A stretch of DNA of 64,000 nucleotides from Nocardia crassostreae (GTDB lineage: Bacteria; Actinomycetota; Actinomycetes; Mycobacteriales; Mycobacteriaceae), in NCBI RefSeq assembly GCF_001613405.1, contig NZ_BDCH01000044.1, positions 44,486 to 108,485 of the forward strand, read 5' to 3'. The translations under genes were made by a program, and so were the position numbers. Numbering within the stretch: the stretch's first letter is position 1; every line of letters starts with the position of its first letter. Shown piece by piece: positions 54,701 to 59,742 of the stretch. The notes beneath the pieces were generated by a model. The model was not told the DNA's origin. It worked only from the letters and a program-made list of their open reading frames with translations, and searched no databases.

Positions 54701-56004
54701 GCCCGGCCATGGGCGAGGCGATCCGGGCGTCCAAACATCAACTGCTCGACATTCCCGACCGGGGCATCGGCTACAGCCTGCTGCGCTATCTCAACCAGGA
54801 CACCGCACGCGCACTGCCGCAGCGGGTTCCGGGCCGCATCGGGTTCAACTATCTGGGCCGCTACGCCGCCGCCGATATTCCGGCCGGGCTGGAAGGGCTG
54901 GGCTGGCTGCCCACCGAGGAGTTCGGCGACCTGCACACCGAGGAGAGCCCCGAGGTGCCGGTGACCGCCGAGATCGAGATCAATGCGGTGGTGGTGGGCG
55001 ACCGGTTGCAGGCCAGTTTCACCTTTCCCGTCACGCTGACCGCGCGCCACGAGATCGCCGAACTGGCCATGCTGTGGATGGAATCCCTCACGGCGGCAGC
55101 CGATTTCGCCGACTCTCCGGTGGCGCAAGAGGCCGCCGAGGCGGAGCGGGCGTACATGGCCGAGCGCGAGCAGGCGCAGGCGGCCTCCGAACTGGCTGCC
55201 GCGCAACCGGCTTCGGGCCCCGGCCTCGGCTTGGAAGTGGTGCTGCCCATCCGGCCCGACGGTGACGAACCGGCGCTGTTCTGTATCCACCCGTCCTCGG
55301 GCATTGCCTGGACCTATCTGGGGCTGGCCGAACTGCTGCGTCCCGGCCGTCCCATCTACGGTCTGCAGGCCTCCGACCTGTCGGGCGAACCGGCCGCCCG
55401 CAGCATCGACGATTTCGCCGAACGCTATGTGCGCGAGATCCGCCGCCTGCAACCCGAGGGCCCGTACCACGTGCTCGGCTGGTCCTTCGGCGGTCTCATC
55501 GCGCACGCCGTGGCCACCCGCCTGCACGCGGAGGGCGCGCAGATCGGCACCCTCACCCTGCTCGACGCCGACAGCACCGATATCGACGGCGACAGCGTGG
55601 ACAAGCTCACCGCCGGATCCTTCGTGGCCACCTTCGGTCAGGTCTTCGGCATTGCCGACGTCTCACCCGAGGCCACCGCCGAGGAGGCGGCGGAACTGAT
55701 TCGCGAGCACATGGGCGGGGTCGCGCTCGTGGACGCGCTCACCCTCGAGCGGATGGCCGCGTCCTACAACGCCTCCGCCCGCACCCGCACCGGCTATCAG
55801 CGGCCGGTATTCCACGGTGACGCACTGTATTTCAGCGGCACCGTGAACACCTCGGACATCTTCGGGCCGGAAGGCTGGCGGCCCTGGATCACCGGGGAGA
55901 TCACCAATTACGACATCGAGGCGACTCACGACGAGCTCACCTCGCCGGACTCGCTGGCGGCCATCGCCGGCATCCTCGACGAACATCTCGGAGGGACACA
56001 GTGA
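42727..56004 (+). CDS. Three-module non-ribosomal peptide synthetase, C-A-T-E-C-A-T-C-A-T-E-TE
   Basis: A 4425-residue single-chain NRPS. Module 1: condensation (HHILLDG at 148-154), adenylation (YTSGSTGLPK from 622; A10 Lys 951), carrier (LGGDSI, Ser 1006), epimerase (HHLVTDG at 1193-1199). Module 2: condensation (HHLVLDG at 1671), adenylation (YTSGSTGKPK from 2149; Lys 2484), carrier (LGGNSL, Ser 2539). Module 3: condensation (HHISADG at 2726), adenylation (YTSGSTGTPK from 3220; Lys 3551), carrier (LGGDSI, Ser 3605), epimerase (HHLVTDG at 3797), thioesterase (GWSFGG, Ser 4253). All core residues are intact. A tripeptide with D residues at 1 and 3 is expected; the first condensation domain suggests an N-acyl cap or an upstream donor. 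By hand alignment the specificity lines are DIENVGGVTK, DAHVSALIWK and DAFVAALIWK. ATG 42727. Confidence 0.93.
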   Translation: MDFSSALSGSAPALPAAAFALSAAQRGIWFAQQLAGDTPFSIAQYVELTGAVDVELLAGAARQAGREFGTGYLRLLEIDELPWQIVDTALEDVIETIDLSGEPDPEAAARAWMRAEYTAPLDMTRDRLCTVGMLKLAEGRWYWYSRFHHILLDGVGALTMLQRTSEIYNAAVAGREIPAGKAEPLEKIVEADAAYRDSDKLQADREYWKEHLAGMAEPVTLGRRAGAVDAHPRLLSGELPESTATLLDALAAEQSSSPAPIIVAAFAAFVGAMTGSGEIVLSLPVSGRTTAVLRRSGGMVANVVPLRLHPTPAATVGDLIRATQGELTAALRRQRYRQEDIVRDLGWAMDEVGGFGPTVNLMLADTRIRLGGVTGRLHVLTSGLIDDLFVNVYPGVGGERTHIDFQANPNRYGEHELATLHTRFLDFLHRFLAGGAQGPLSAVAALSESERSELVPTRGRRGATPRTLPEILAAGAEVDPSAIAMRADGTAFTYREVSEYSARLARVLIASGAGPERAVAISIPRSAESVLAMIAVARTGAAFVPIDPGYPTDRIEHMITDSGVVAGVTVAAARAALPDRVRWLTLDDPETENALAAADSAPITDHDRRAPVRLDQLAYLIYTSGSTGLPKGVGVTHRGLANLVTGSGAAFGVASDAVMAHAVSPSFDISVEELLVALAVGATVAVVPPAAYAGEELARVLRKLEVTHLNVTPVVAGSLEPETLPRLRTLVVGGEAVPPELTVRWAGRCVLNGYGPTETTVTATLSTPLAPDDPITIGGPSRGTSAVVLDPWLRPVPPGVTGELYLGGSGLARGYHQRIGFTAERFVASPFAAGERMYRTGDLVRWRRRNGRPELEYVGRGDTQVKVRGFRIELGEVDAAVARHPGVEVAITVGATTPGGATALVSYVLAAANTVIDPEAVKITVGQQLPTHMVPSAVMVLDTLPLTPAGKVDRRALPQPDFGTRATAGRVPETEREQVLAAVFAEVLGLDAVGADDNFFALGGDSIVAIQLVARLKKAGLSVRARDVFEHKTVAALAAVAGDATAQVLQELPGGGAGAVPLTPIVHAMLAQGDTWPRFAQAVLIGLPRDVDRGRLAPAVQALLDRHDLFRSTLAHHGEARGNGSVGWQWAVGEPWTVRAESLIHTVHAAAGSDGSAELQAAADLLDPANGVVARFVLIERADADPLLWVVLHHLVTDGVSWRVLLPDLATAWAGGELLPVGTSFRRWAHAQREQAAERTTELPLWQRILETPDPVFGSRTLDPRRDTVATMRQVRTVIDAETTSAALELVPERFHCGVDDALLTALALAASRFRKTRRTLLTLEGHGREEAIAPGADISRTIGWFTSVYPVALDLGDIDLDEAFRGGPAAGAALKAVKEQLRAIPDKGVGYGMLRYLHPETRQALAGTAVPQLSFNYLGRTGAGVETADGGDTPWLPRRFAATQDDRAPLEAAVDINAFHTDAGLEITWAYASRLFTEPQVREFAELWAQALAGLTAHARHTGAGGRTPSDFGLVTVGQQHIDEWEREYAGLADVWPLSPLQYGLLFHARYDTDTADGYTVQTRLSLAGRVDSARLRTSAQALLDRHDVLRAAFAETPDGPCQLVLAAAEIPWQEIDLTGIPDAAARQRELERLVHVDAGSRFDLARPPLLRFSLVRTDAEAYTLLMTNHHLVLDGWSTPLVVRELLAGYLASITGQTIPAAPAHSYREFLAWLNDQDDAASLAAWTEALAGVDSPTRAIPTLADITSTKSGMVTVDFSADQLSRLETTVRATGATVNTAVQAAWALLLAMLTGRTDVIFGGTVSGRPPQLAGVEEMVGLFINTLPVRVRLNPSERVADLLARVQSEQARLLDHQHVGLAAIHQAVGLSELFDTLTVFESYPIDRETLSQAMDIAGMRILDVEGTDATPYPLNLMVIPQRAPDGAESLCISVKFMSDHLPETAARRLLDRFVHLLDQIADRPERRVAQLQHCDPAERRALLPVRGGDPVPMRTLADILSAGARVNPDGIAISSGNLTMTYRDLDAWSNRFARVLLRRGVGREVFVVLALTRSVESVVAVWALAKTGAAFLPLDPNYPVERIEHILTDSRAPIGVTVCSVGDTLPGSIDWLLLDDLNTIRRVMTVSDAPITNAERGGPIKLEQVAYLIYTSGSTGKPKAVLVSHRGLANLVATQEKGLDLNEMSRTLQVASPSFDASVHEMLKAHGMGGRLVVSPPDVYGGSELEELLREQGVTHAVITPSVLATMNPMGLTQLRSLSVAGEAAGPELVAAWAPGRRMLNLYGPTEFSIWATGPGELLPGEPITIGGPISGAQAMVLDSWLRPVPLGVTGELYLAGPALARGYFNRFGLTAARFVANPYGASGTRMYRTGDMVRWVEVQHEDGERLELEYQGRSDFQVKIRGLRIELGEIDAVLNADDEVEYAATIGAPGPGGQTVLVSYVVGVRGAPLDTELLRTRVAAALPGYMVPSYILELDDVPLTPVGKLDRNALPAPDFASLQEPYLAPRTAVETAVGKVFAEVLGVDQVSIDRSFFELGGNSLSATKVVARVNTVLGATIALRDLFDAPTVAQLSSRVVPSGDLSGRPALAPRIRPDRVPLSPAQQRMWVLNRTDSSLAAYNITAALRLTGALDTDALRAAVTDLVTRHETLRTIYPGDADGPRQVVVGVDAAAPEMRVEETEDGAALRDQIEELTGTGFDVTREPPLRVGLFRITDAPDTHVVVLVVHHISADGASMEPLATDLLTAYLARSAGAEPVREPLRVQYADYSLWQRELLGDERDPESRAAQQVRYWSDKLAGTPDVLELPTDRPRPAVQSMRSTDLPFALDARLHAELAALAAGTDTSLFMVMHAALAVLLSRLAGTPDVVVGTAVAGRGDAALDDLVGMFVNTLALRTPVDLSSGFRDFLTAVRSADLDAFAHAEVPFERLVQVLDPARSTAHHPLFQVTLSLQNFAPPSLEFPGLRVEVEPFDRDTSQFDLAFDLRDPRPGGEPSGLEGTLSYATDLFDAATAARVVTRWQRILRAVIADPNVRLSDIDLLDNAERRALVPLRGPRGGDDITTLAEILTTAAAYHPDRPAIVADGRTTTYQELDTASDFLAAQLTAAGAGVETVVALAISRSTALLTAMWATAKTGAAFLPIDPRNPLDRIDHMLTDSGAVLGLTTGAHRPLLPGTIQWLVLDGPQEDARTKVIHVDRWSREAWERDYDYAVNPDHPAWLIYTSGSTGTPKGVSVSHRGLADLVRAQHHTLGLNDRSRVLQVASPSFDASAFEALMAFGAGGTAVVAPPDVFGGDALQDLIATQRVTHLVITPSALATMDPAAVASVHVLAVAGEAIGPELVERWSAGRMLVNLYGPTEFTIWATTSDALKADQPVTIGRPIRGAAALVLDDRLRPVPMGVAGELYLAGHALARGYHERSGLSSARFVADPYGAPGERMYRTGDLVRWTGALNAPRLEYLGRTDFQVKVRGQRIELSEIDAVLARAEGVEFAVTLGVSGPGGATALAAYVLPSPGVVLDISAIRAHAADTLPGYMVPTAFVVLDAIPLNAVGKLDRKALPEPVFEAETEYRAPTNAIETALAEIVAELLGRERVGVHDSFFALGGDSILAIQLVSRARLRGIELSPLQVFEHRTVAALAVLAEAAGAAVVLEELPGGGVGELPLTPIVRWMTERGGDFGRFAQSAVLEMPHGITRDQLVATVTAVVDHHDMLRAQLTGADGEWRLHTREPGTVDVDKLVHRIEFQAASTVELREYAVTEVDSALNRLDPANGVVMQLIWFDPAGSGPEKRTGRLILVAHHLVTDGVTWRILIPDLIAAWAQLSGGAPPILPETGTSMRRWAHALHDEAHSAGRTGELDYWREIAETPDPLIGSRELDPAIDRAVTVRAVDVSAPASVTNALLTTLPGLFDGTVEDALLATLALAVMRWRAERSGHTGRTEPNPASVLIRMEGHGRQQEIVPGADLSRTIGWFTSLYPMRMELPGIDVDDALDGGPAMGEAIRASKHQLLDIPDRGIGYSLLRYLNQDTARALPQRVPGRIGFNYLGRYAAADIPAGLEGLGWLPTEEFGDLHTEESPEVPVTAEIEINAVVVGDRLQASFTFPVTLTARHEIAELAMLWMESLTAAADFADSPVAQEAAEAERAYMAEREQAQAASELAAAQPASGPGLGLEVVLPIRPDGDEPALFCIHPSSGIAWTYLGLAELLRPGRPIYGLQASDLSGEPAARSIDDFAERYVREIRRLQPEGPYHVLGWSFGGLIAHAVATRLHAEGAQIGTLTLLDADSTDIDGDSVDKLTAGSFVATFGQVFGIADVSPEATAEEAAELIREHMGGVALVDALTLERMAASYNASARTRTGYQRPVFHGDALYFSGTVNTSDIFGPEGWRPWITGEITNYDIEATHDELTSPDSLAAIAGILDEHLGGTQ

Positions 56005-56993
56005 AACCCGGCAGTGGCGTGGACGGCGTGATCGTCGAAGGCATCGAGAAATCATTCGGAACCGTTCAAGCCCTGCGCGGCATCACCTTCAAGGCTGCGC
56101 CGGGCGAGGTGCTCGGCATTCTCGGGCCCAATGGCGCGGGCAAGACGACCACCGTCAATATCCTGTCCACCCTCATCGCCCCCGATGCCGGGCGCGCCGA
56201 GGTCGCGGGCCACGACTGCGTCAACGAGGCGGCGGCCGTGCGGCGCAGCATCATGCTGACCGGGCAGTTCGCCGCACTCGACGACGCCCTGAGCGGGTAC
56301 GAGAACCTCGTCATGTTCGGGCGGCTCATGGGGCTGCGCAAGGGCGCGGCCCGCAAACGCGCCGACGAGCTGATCGAGGAATTCGATCTCGGCGCGGCCA
56401 AGGGCCGCCGGGTCGGCACCTACTCCGGCGGTATGCGGCGGCGCATCGATATCGCCTGCGGGCTGGTGGTGCGGCCGGAGGTGGTGTTCCTCGACGAGCC
56501 CACCACGGGCCTGGATCCGCGCAGCCGCCAAGGCGTCTGGGATCTGGTCAGCGGCTTCCGCAAGCACGGCATCACCACCCTGCTCACCACGCAGTACCTG
56601 GAAGAGGCCGACGCCCTGTGCGATCGGATCATCGTCATCGACCACGGCGTGGTGATTGCCGACGGCACCGCGGACGAACTCAAGGCGCGCACCGGCGGCA
56701 GCTACTGCGAGATCGTGCCGCTGCGCATCGAGGAACTACCGCGCATCGCGACGGCCCTGGGCGATCTGCTGCCCGACGCCAGCCGGGAAGCGCTGAGCCG
56801 GAATACGGATCGGCTGGCCATTCCGGCTCCCGAGGGCGCGAAAACACTCGCCGAAGCGCTGCGCCGACTCGACGGGGCCGGACTGGAACTGGTGGACATC
56901 GCCCTGCGCCGCCCCTCCCTCGACGACGTATTCCTTTCTCTCACCGGGCATATGACCGAGGAGCAGGAACTCAACGGGAAGGCCCGGTCGTGA
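56001..56993 (+). CDS. drrA: ABC exporter ATP-binding protein, DrrA-like
   Basis: A 330-residue ATPase of the daunorubicin-resistance type. Walker A is GILGPNGAGKTTTVNILSTL (about residues 36-55), the signature YSGGMRRRIDIACGL, Walker B VVFLDEPTTGLDP, and the end HMTEEQELNGKARS. GTG 56001 overlaps the NRPS stop (GTGA), with GGAGGG upstream, so translation is coupled to the NRPS. It should drive export of the NRPS product with the two membrane proteins that follow. Confidence 0.9.
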   Translation: MKPGSGVDGVIVEGIEKSFGTVQALRGITFKAAPGEVLGILGPNGAGKTTTVNILSTLIAPDAGRAEVAGHDCVNEAAAVRRSIMLTGQFAALDDALSGYENLVMFGRLMGLRKGAARKRADELIEEFDLGAAKGRRVGTYSGGMRRRIDIACGLVVRPEVVFLDEPTTGLDPRSRQGVWDLVSGFRKHGITTLLTTQYLEEADALCDRIIVIDHGVVIADGTADELKARTGGSYCEIVPLRIEELPRIATALGDLLPDASREALSRNTDRLAIPAPEGAKTLAEALRRLDGAGLELVDIALRRPSLDDVFLSLTGHMTEEQELNGKARS

Positions 56994-57826
56994 CCGCCGC
57001 GACCACGACCGCCTCCGGCGCGTGGCTCACCAGCACCCGCGCCACACCGGGCACGCTGCAACAGTGGTGGGTGCTGACGGTGCGGCTCATCGTGCCGTCG
57101 GTGAAGACCGGCGAAATCCTCACCGCCGTCCTGGCCCCGGTCACCTTCGCCGCCAGCTTCTACATTCCGCTCAATCGGGTGATGAGCTTCGCCGGGCACG
57201 GATTCAGCAGCTACGCACAGTTCTTCGCGCCCATCGTGATCCTGCAGGCCGCCGCCTTCACCGCCATTGCCGCCGCCTTCCGCGCCGCCACCGATATGGT
57301 CTCCGGCCTGGACCGCCGCTTCGACGCCATGCCCATGCACCCGCTGGTCCCGACGGCGGCGCGCATGTCCGCCAATGTCTTCCGCATGGTCATCGCGCTC
57401 ATCTCCGCGCTGATCTCGGTGCACGTCATCGGCTTCCGGTTCGAGGGCCCGTTCTCGCACACCCTCGGATTCCTGGGCCTGGCCATGCTCATCGGCATCG
57501 CCTTCTGCCTGGGCGCGGATGTCATCGGCACCGTCACCAAATCTCCGGAGGCCACCACCCAGATGCTGGTCCTGCCGCCCCTCATTCTCGGTATGCTCTC
57601 CACCGGTCTCGCCCCGGCCGCCCAATTCCCGGACTGGGTCGAACCTTTCGTCCGCAATCAGCCCGTGTCCCAATTCGCCTTCGGCCTGCGCGCCCTCGGC
57701 GGCGATTCGCTGGGCAAGGCGGGCGAGGTGAGCTGGGCCGTCATGACCCCGCCGCTGCTGTGGGGCATCGGCATCATTCTCTTCTCGCTGTATTTCACCG
57801 TCCGGCTGAACACGAAGAGGTCGTGA
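56990..57826 (+). CDS. drrB: ABC-2 type membrane protein, DrrB-like
   Basis: A 278-residue ABC-2 permease with about six hydrophobic helices, for example FFAPIVILQAAAFTAIAAAF and TLGFLGLAMLIGIAFCLGAD. The cytoplasmic segment DMVSGLDRRFDAMPMHPLVP and the FVRNQPVSQFAFGLRAL region are typical of DrrB/DrrC. The frame is open upstream within drrA, but GTG 56990 overlaps the drrA stop by four bases (GTGA), which fixes the start. It probably forms the exporter channel with the next protein. Confidence 0.88.
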   Translation: MTAATTTASGAWLTSTRATPGTLQQWWVLTVRLIVPSVKTGEILTAVLAPVTFAASFYIPLNRVMSFAGHGFSSYAQFFAPIVILQAAAFTAIAAAFRAATDMVSGLDRRFDAMPMHPLVPTAARMSANVFRMVIALISALISVHVIGFRFEGPFSHTLGFLGLAMLIGIAFCLGADVIGTVTKSPEATTQMLVLPPLILGMLSTGLAPAAQFPDWVEPFVRNQPVSQFAFGLRALGGDSLGKAGEVSWAVMTPPLLWGIGIILFSLYFTVRLNTKRS

Positions 57827-57827
57827 C

Positions 57828-58652
57828 ATGATCACCCTTGCCCCGCGGACCGGCTCCGCCGACACCATCACCACCGCCGAAGCCTCGGTCCCGGCGCTGG
57901 TGCGCCACACCTGGATTCAGACGATGCGGCTGCTGCTGCGGTGGGTCCGGGATCCGGTCACCTTGCTCGAGACGCTGATCGTGCCCTGTCTGCTGTTGCT
58001 CATGCTGGATATCGTGGTGGGCTCGCAGATCGAGAAGTTCTCCGGCAGCAGCGCCCTCTACGGATCGGTGCCCATGGTGTGCCTGGTCGGTGCGCTGTCG
58101 GGCACCGTCGCCAGCGGCGTCATGCTGGGGCGCGAACGCGATGCCGGACTGCTCGCGCGGTTCTGGGTGCTGCCGGTGCACCGGGCCTCCGGACTGGCCG
58201 CGCGGATTCTGGCCGAAGGCTGCCGCATCTTCGGCGGCACACTGGTGATCATCGGCTTCGCCATGCTGCTGGGCTTCCGCTTCCAGCAGGGACCGCTCGC
58301 CGCCTTCGGCTTCCTGTGGGTGCCGGTGCTGTTCGGGCTGGCCTTCGCCACCATGGTCACCGCCATCGCCGTCTTCACCGCCAAATCCACCCTGGTCGAG
58401 GCGATCGCCATCCTGTCCTCGCTGCTCATGTTCTTCAGCACCGGATTCGTCCCGCTGGGCGCCTATCCGGAGTGGATTCAGCCGGTGGTCCGCAATCAGC
58501 CCATGTCGGTCGCGGTGAACACCATGCGCGCCCTCGCCGAGGGCGGACCGCTGGCCGGTCCGCTGCTGCACACCATCGTCTGGTCGGTGGGCGCGATCAT
58601 CGTCTTCGCCCTGCCCGCCGCCTACGGCTACCGCCGCGCCAGCCGCCGCTGA
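57828..58652 (+). CDS. drrC: ABC-2 type membrane protein, DrrC-like
   Basis: A 274-residue ABC-2 permease, a paralogue of the preceding protein: TWIQTMRLLLRWVRDPVTLL at the N terminus, GVMLGRERDAGLLARFWVLP as the coupling segment, and VVRNQPMSVAVNTMRALAEG before the last helix. Six helices are predicted. ATG 57828 follows the drrB stop by one base. With drrA and drrB it forms a DrrABC exporter as found beside lipid and peptide synthases in mycobacteria. Confidence 0.88.
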   Translation: MITLAPRTGSADTITTAEASVPALVRHTWIQTMRLLLRWVRDPVTLLETLIVPCLLLLMLDIVVGSQIEKFSGSSALYGSVPMVCLVGALSGTVASGVMLGRERDAGLLARFWVLPVHRASGLAARILAEGCRIFGGTLVIIGFAMLLGFRFQQGPLAAFGFLWVPVLFGLAFATMVTAIAVFTAKSTLVEAIAILSSLLMFFSTGFVPLGAYPEWIQPVVRNQPMSVAVNTMRALAEGGPLAGPLLHTIVWSVGAIIVFALPAAYGYRRASRR

Positions 58653-58660
58653 TCGAGCCA

Positions 58661-58692
58661 CCCTTGATCGAGCCGCCCGGATCGATCAAGGG
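58661..58692 (+). terminator. Hairpin closing the NRPS-drrABC operon
   Basis: CCCTTGATCG (58661-58670) pairs perfectly with CGATCAAGGG (58683-58692) around a 12-base loop, eight bases after the drrC stop. Confidence 0.8.
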
Positions 58693-58767
58693 CCCTTCCC
58701 GGAAATAATTACGCCCGGGCGCGTCGACCGGCCGAATAATCACAGGCGGCGGATTAAGCTGTCCGCC

Positions 58768-59262
58768 GTGCTCGAACCCGAAACCCCCGTCGCGCCCCAC
58801 CCTGACATCGCACATCTGGCCCCGCTGCTGGGCACGTGGCGCGGCCGCGGGCAGGGTGAATACCCGACCATCAACTCCTTCGAATACCTCGAGGAAGTGC
58901 ACTTCGGTCATGTCGGCCGGCCGTTCCTGACCTACCGGCAACGCACCCGCGCCGCCGACGACGGCCGCCCGATGCATAGCGAAACCGGATATCTCCGGGC
59001 GCTCGGCGGCGATCGGATCGAACTCATCCTTGCTCATCCGACCGGGATCACCGAGATCTGCGAGGGCACCCTGGTGCGCGACGGCGAGGGCATGCGCATG
59101 GACTCCACCTCCATCGGCCGCAGCAGCAGCGCGAAATCGGTGACGGCCCTGGGCCGCAGCATCACCCTGGCCGGGGACACCCTCAGCTACCGGCTGCGCA
59201 TGGCCGCTGTCGAGCAGCCGCTCCAGCGCCATCTCGCGGCCACCATGCACCGCGCCAACTGA
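58768..59262 (+). CDS. Nitrobindin-like heme-binding beta-barrel protein
   Basis: A 164-residue beta-barrel. LLGTWRGRGQGEYPTINSFE, YLEEVHFGHVGRPFLTY and RQRTRAADDGRPMHSETGYL are the nitrobindin/THAP4 (DUF1794) signature, and the C-terminal His of LQRHLAATMHRAN corresponds to the heme-proximal His. Such proteins bind ferric heme and react with NO and peroxynitrite. GTG 58768 starts the conserved N terminus (MLEPETPVAPHPDIAHLAPL). It is a separate transcription unit after the NRPS operon. Confidence 0.88.
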   Translation: MLEPETPVAPHPDIAHLAPLLGTWRGRGQGEYPTINSFEYLEEVHFGHVGRPFLTYRQRTRAADDGRPMHSETGYLRALGGDRIELILAHPTGITEICEGTLVRDGEGMRMDSTSIGRSSSAKSVTALGRSITLAGDTLSYRLRMAAVEQPLQRHLAATMHRAN

Positions 59263-59452
59263 GCGCCGCGCACGCGCTCGGTGACCGCCGGATGAATTGA
59301 AATCCAACTCCCAGATCGAACGTCCGGGTGACCTGGGACACCTTCGCGTCAGAAGTGTGCGGGATCACACTTGAGGGTTGCCAGGCCCATCACACTCGGA
59401 TTACCGTTCCTTACGGTGGCAAACAGTCAGCCAACCCTAATGAGCATCGGCT

Positions 59453-59474
59453 ATCCGAAACTCACCGTTCGGAT
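59453..59474 (+). other. Leader hairpin upstream of the small secreted gene
   Basis: ATCCGAA (59453-59459) and TTCGGAT (59468-59474) form a 7-base stem within AT-richer sequence, and CCCCCTAAACAAGGG follows at about 59489-59503 next to the ribosome site. The 250-base gap may carry a structured 5' leader. I could not match it to a known riboswitch. Confidence 0.3.
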
Positions 59475-59510
59475 CGGCTAACTCAATCCCCCTAAACAAG
59501 GGAGTTGGAT

Positions 59511-59723
59511 ATGAAGCGCTCGGCCCTCTTGCTACTCACCACCGCGGGCATGGTGCTCGCCGGAGCCGGTGTCGTCGAAATCGTCGGCGATGCGTCCACC
59601 GGCGGCCCGCCCGCGAAATCACTGGCCCAGCAGCGCTATGTGTCCGAAGCCCTCACCGGGGAAATCCAGCCCGCCGCGTGCGTGAGCCTCGGCGGGCGCT
59701 ATCAGACCTCCTCCCCGCGCTGA
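59511..59723 (+). CDS. Small secreted protein
   Basis: A 70-residue protein with a signal peptide (MKRSALLLLTTAGMVLAGAG). The mature part is short and polar, with one Cys (QPAACVSLGGRYQTSSP). ATG 59511 has GGAG eight bases upstream; the frame opens two codons earlier at a TTG. No family recognised. It has a long (about 250-base) upstream region and ends 19 bases from the convergent penicillin-binding-protein gene. Confidence 0.65.
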   Translation: MKRSALLLLTTAGMVLAGAGVVEIVGDASTGGPPAKSLAQQRYVSEALTGEIQPAACVSLGGRYQTSSPR

Positions 59724-59742
59724 TCGCGCGACCCCTCCCGGC

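Noticed and set aside
42062..58768. MbtH-like gene for the NRPS
   Set aside because: No 60-80 residue frame with the MbtH Trp pattern is present in or next to the cluster.
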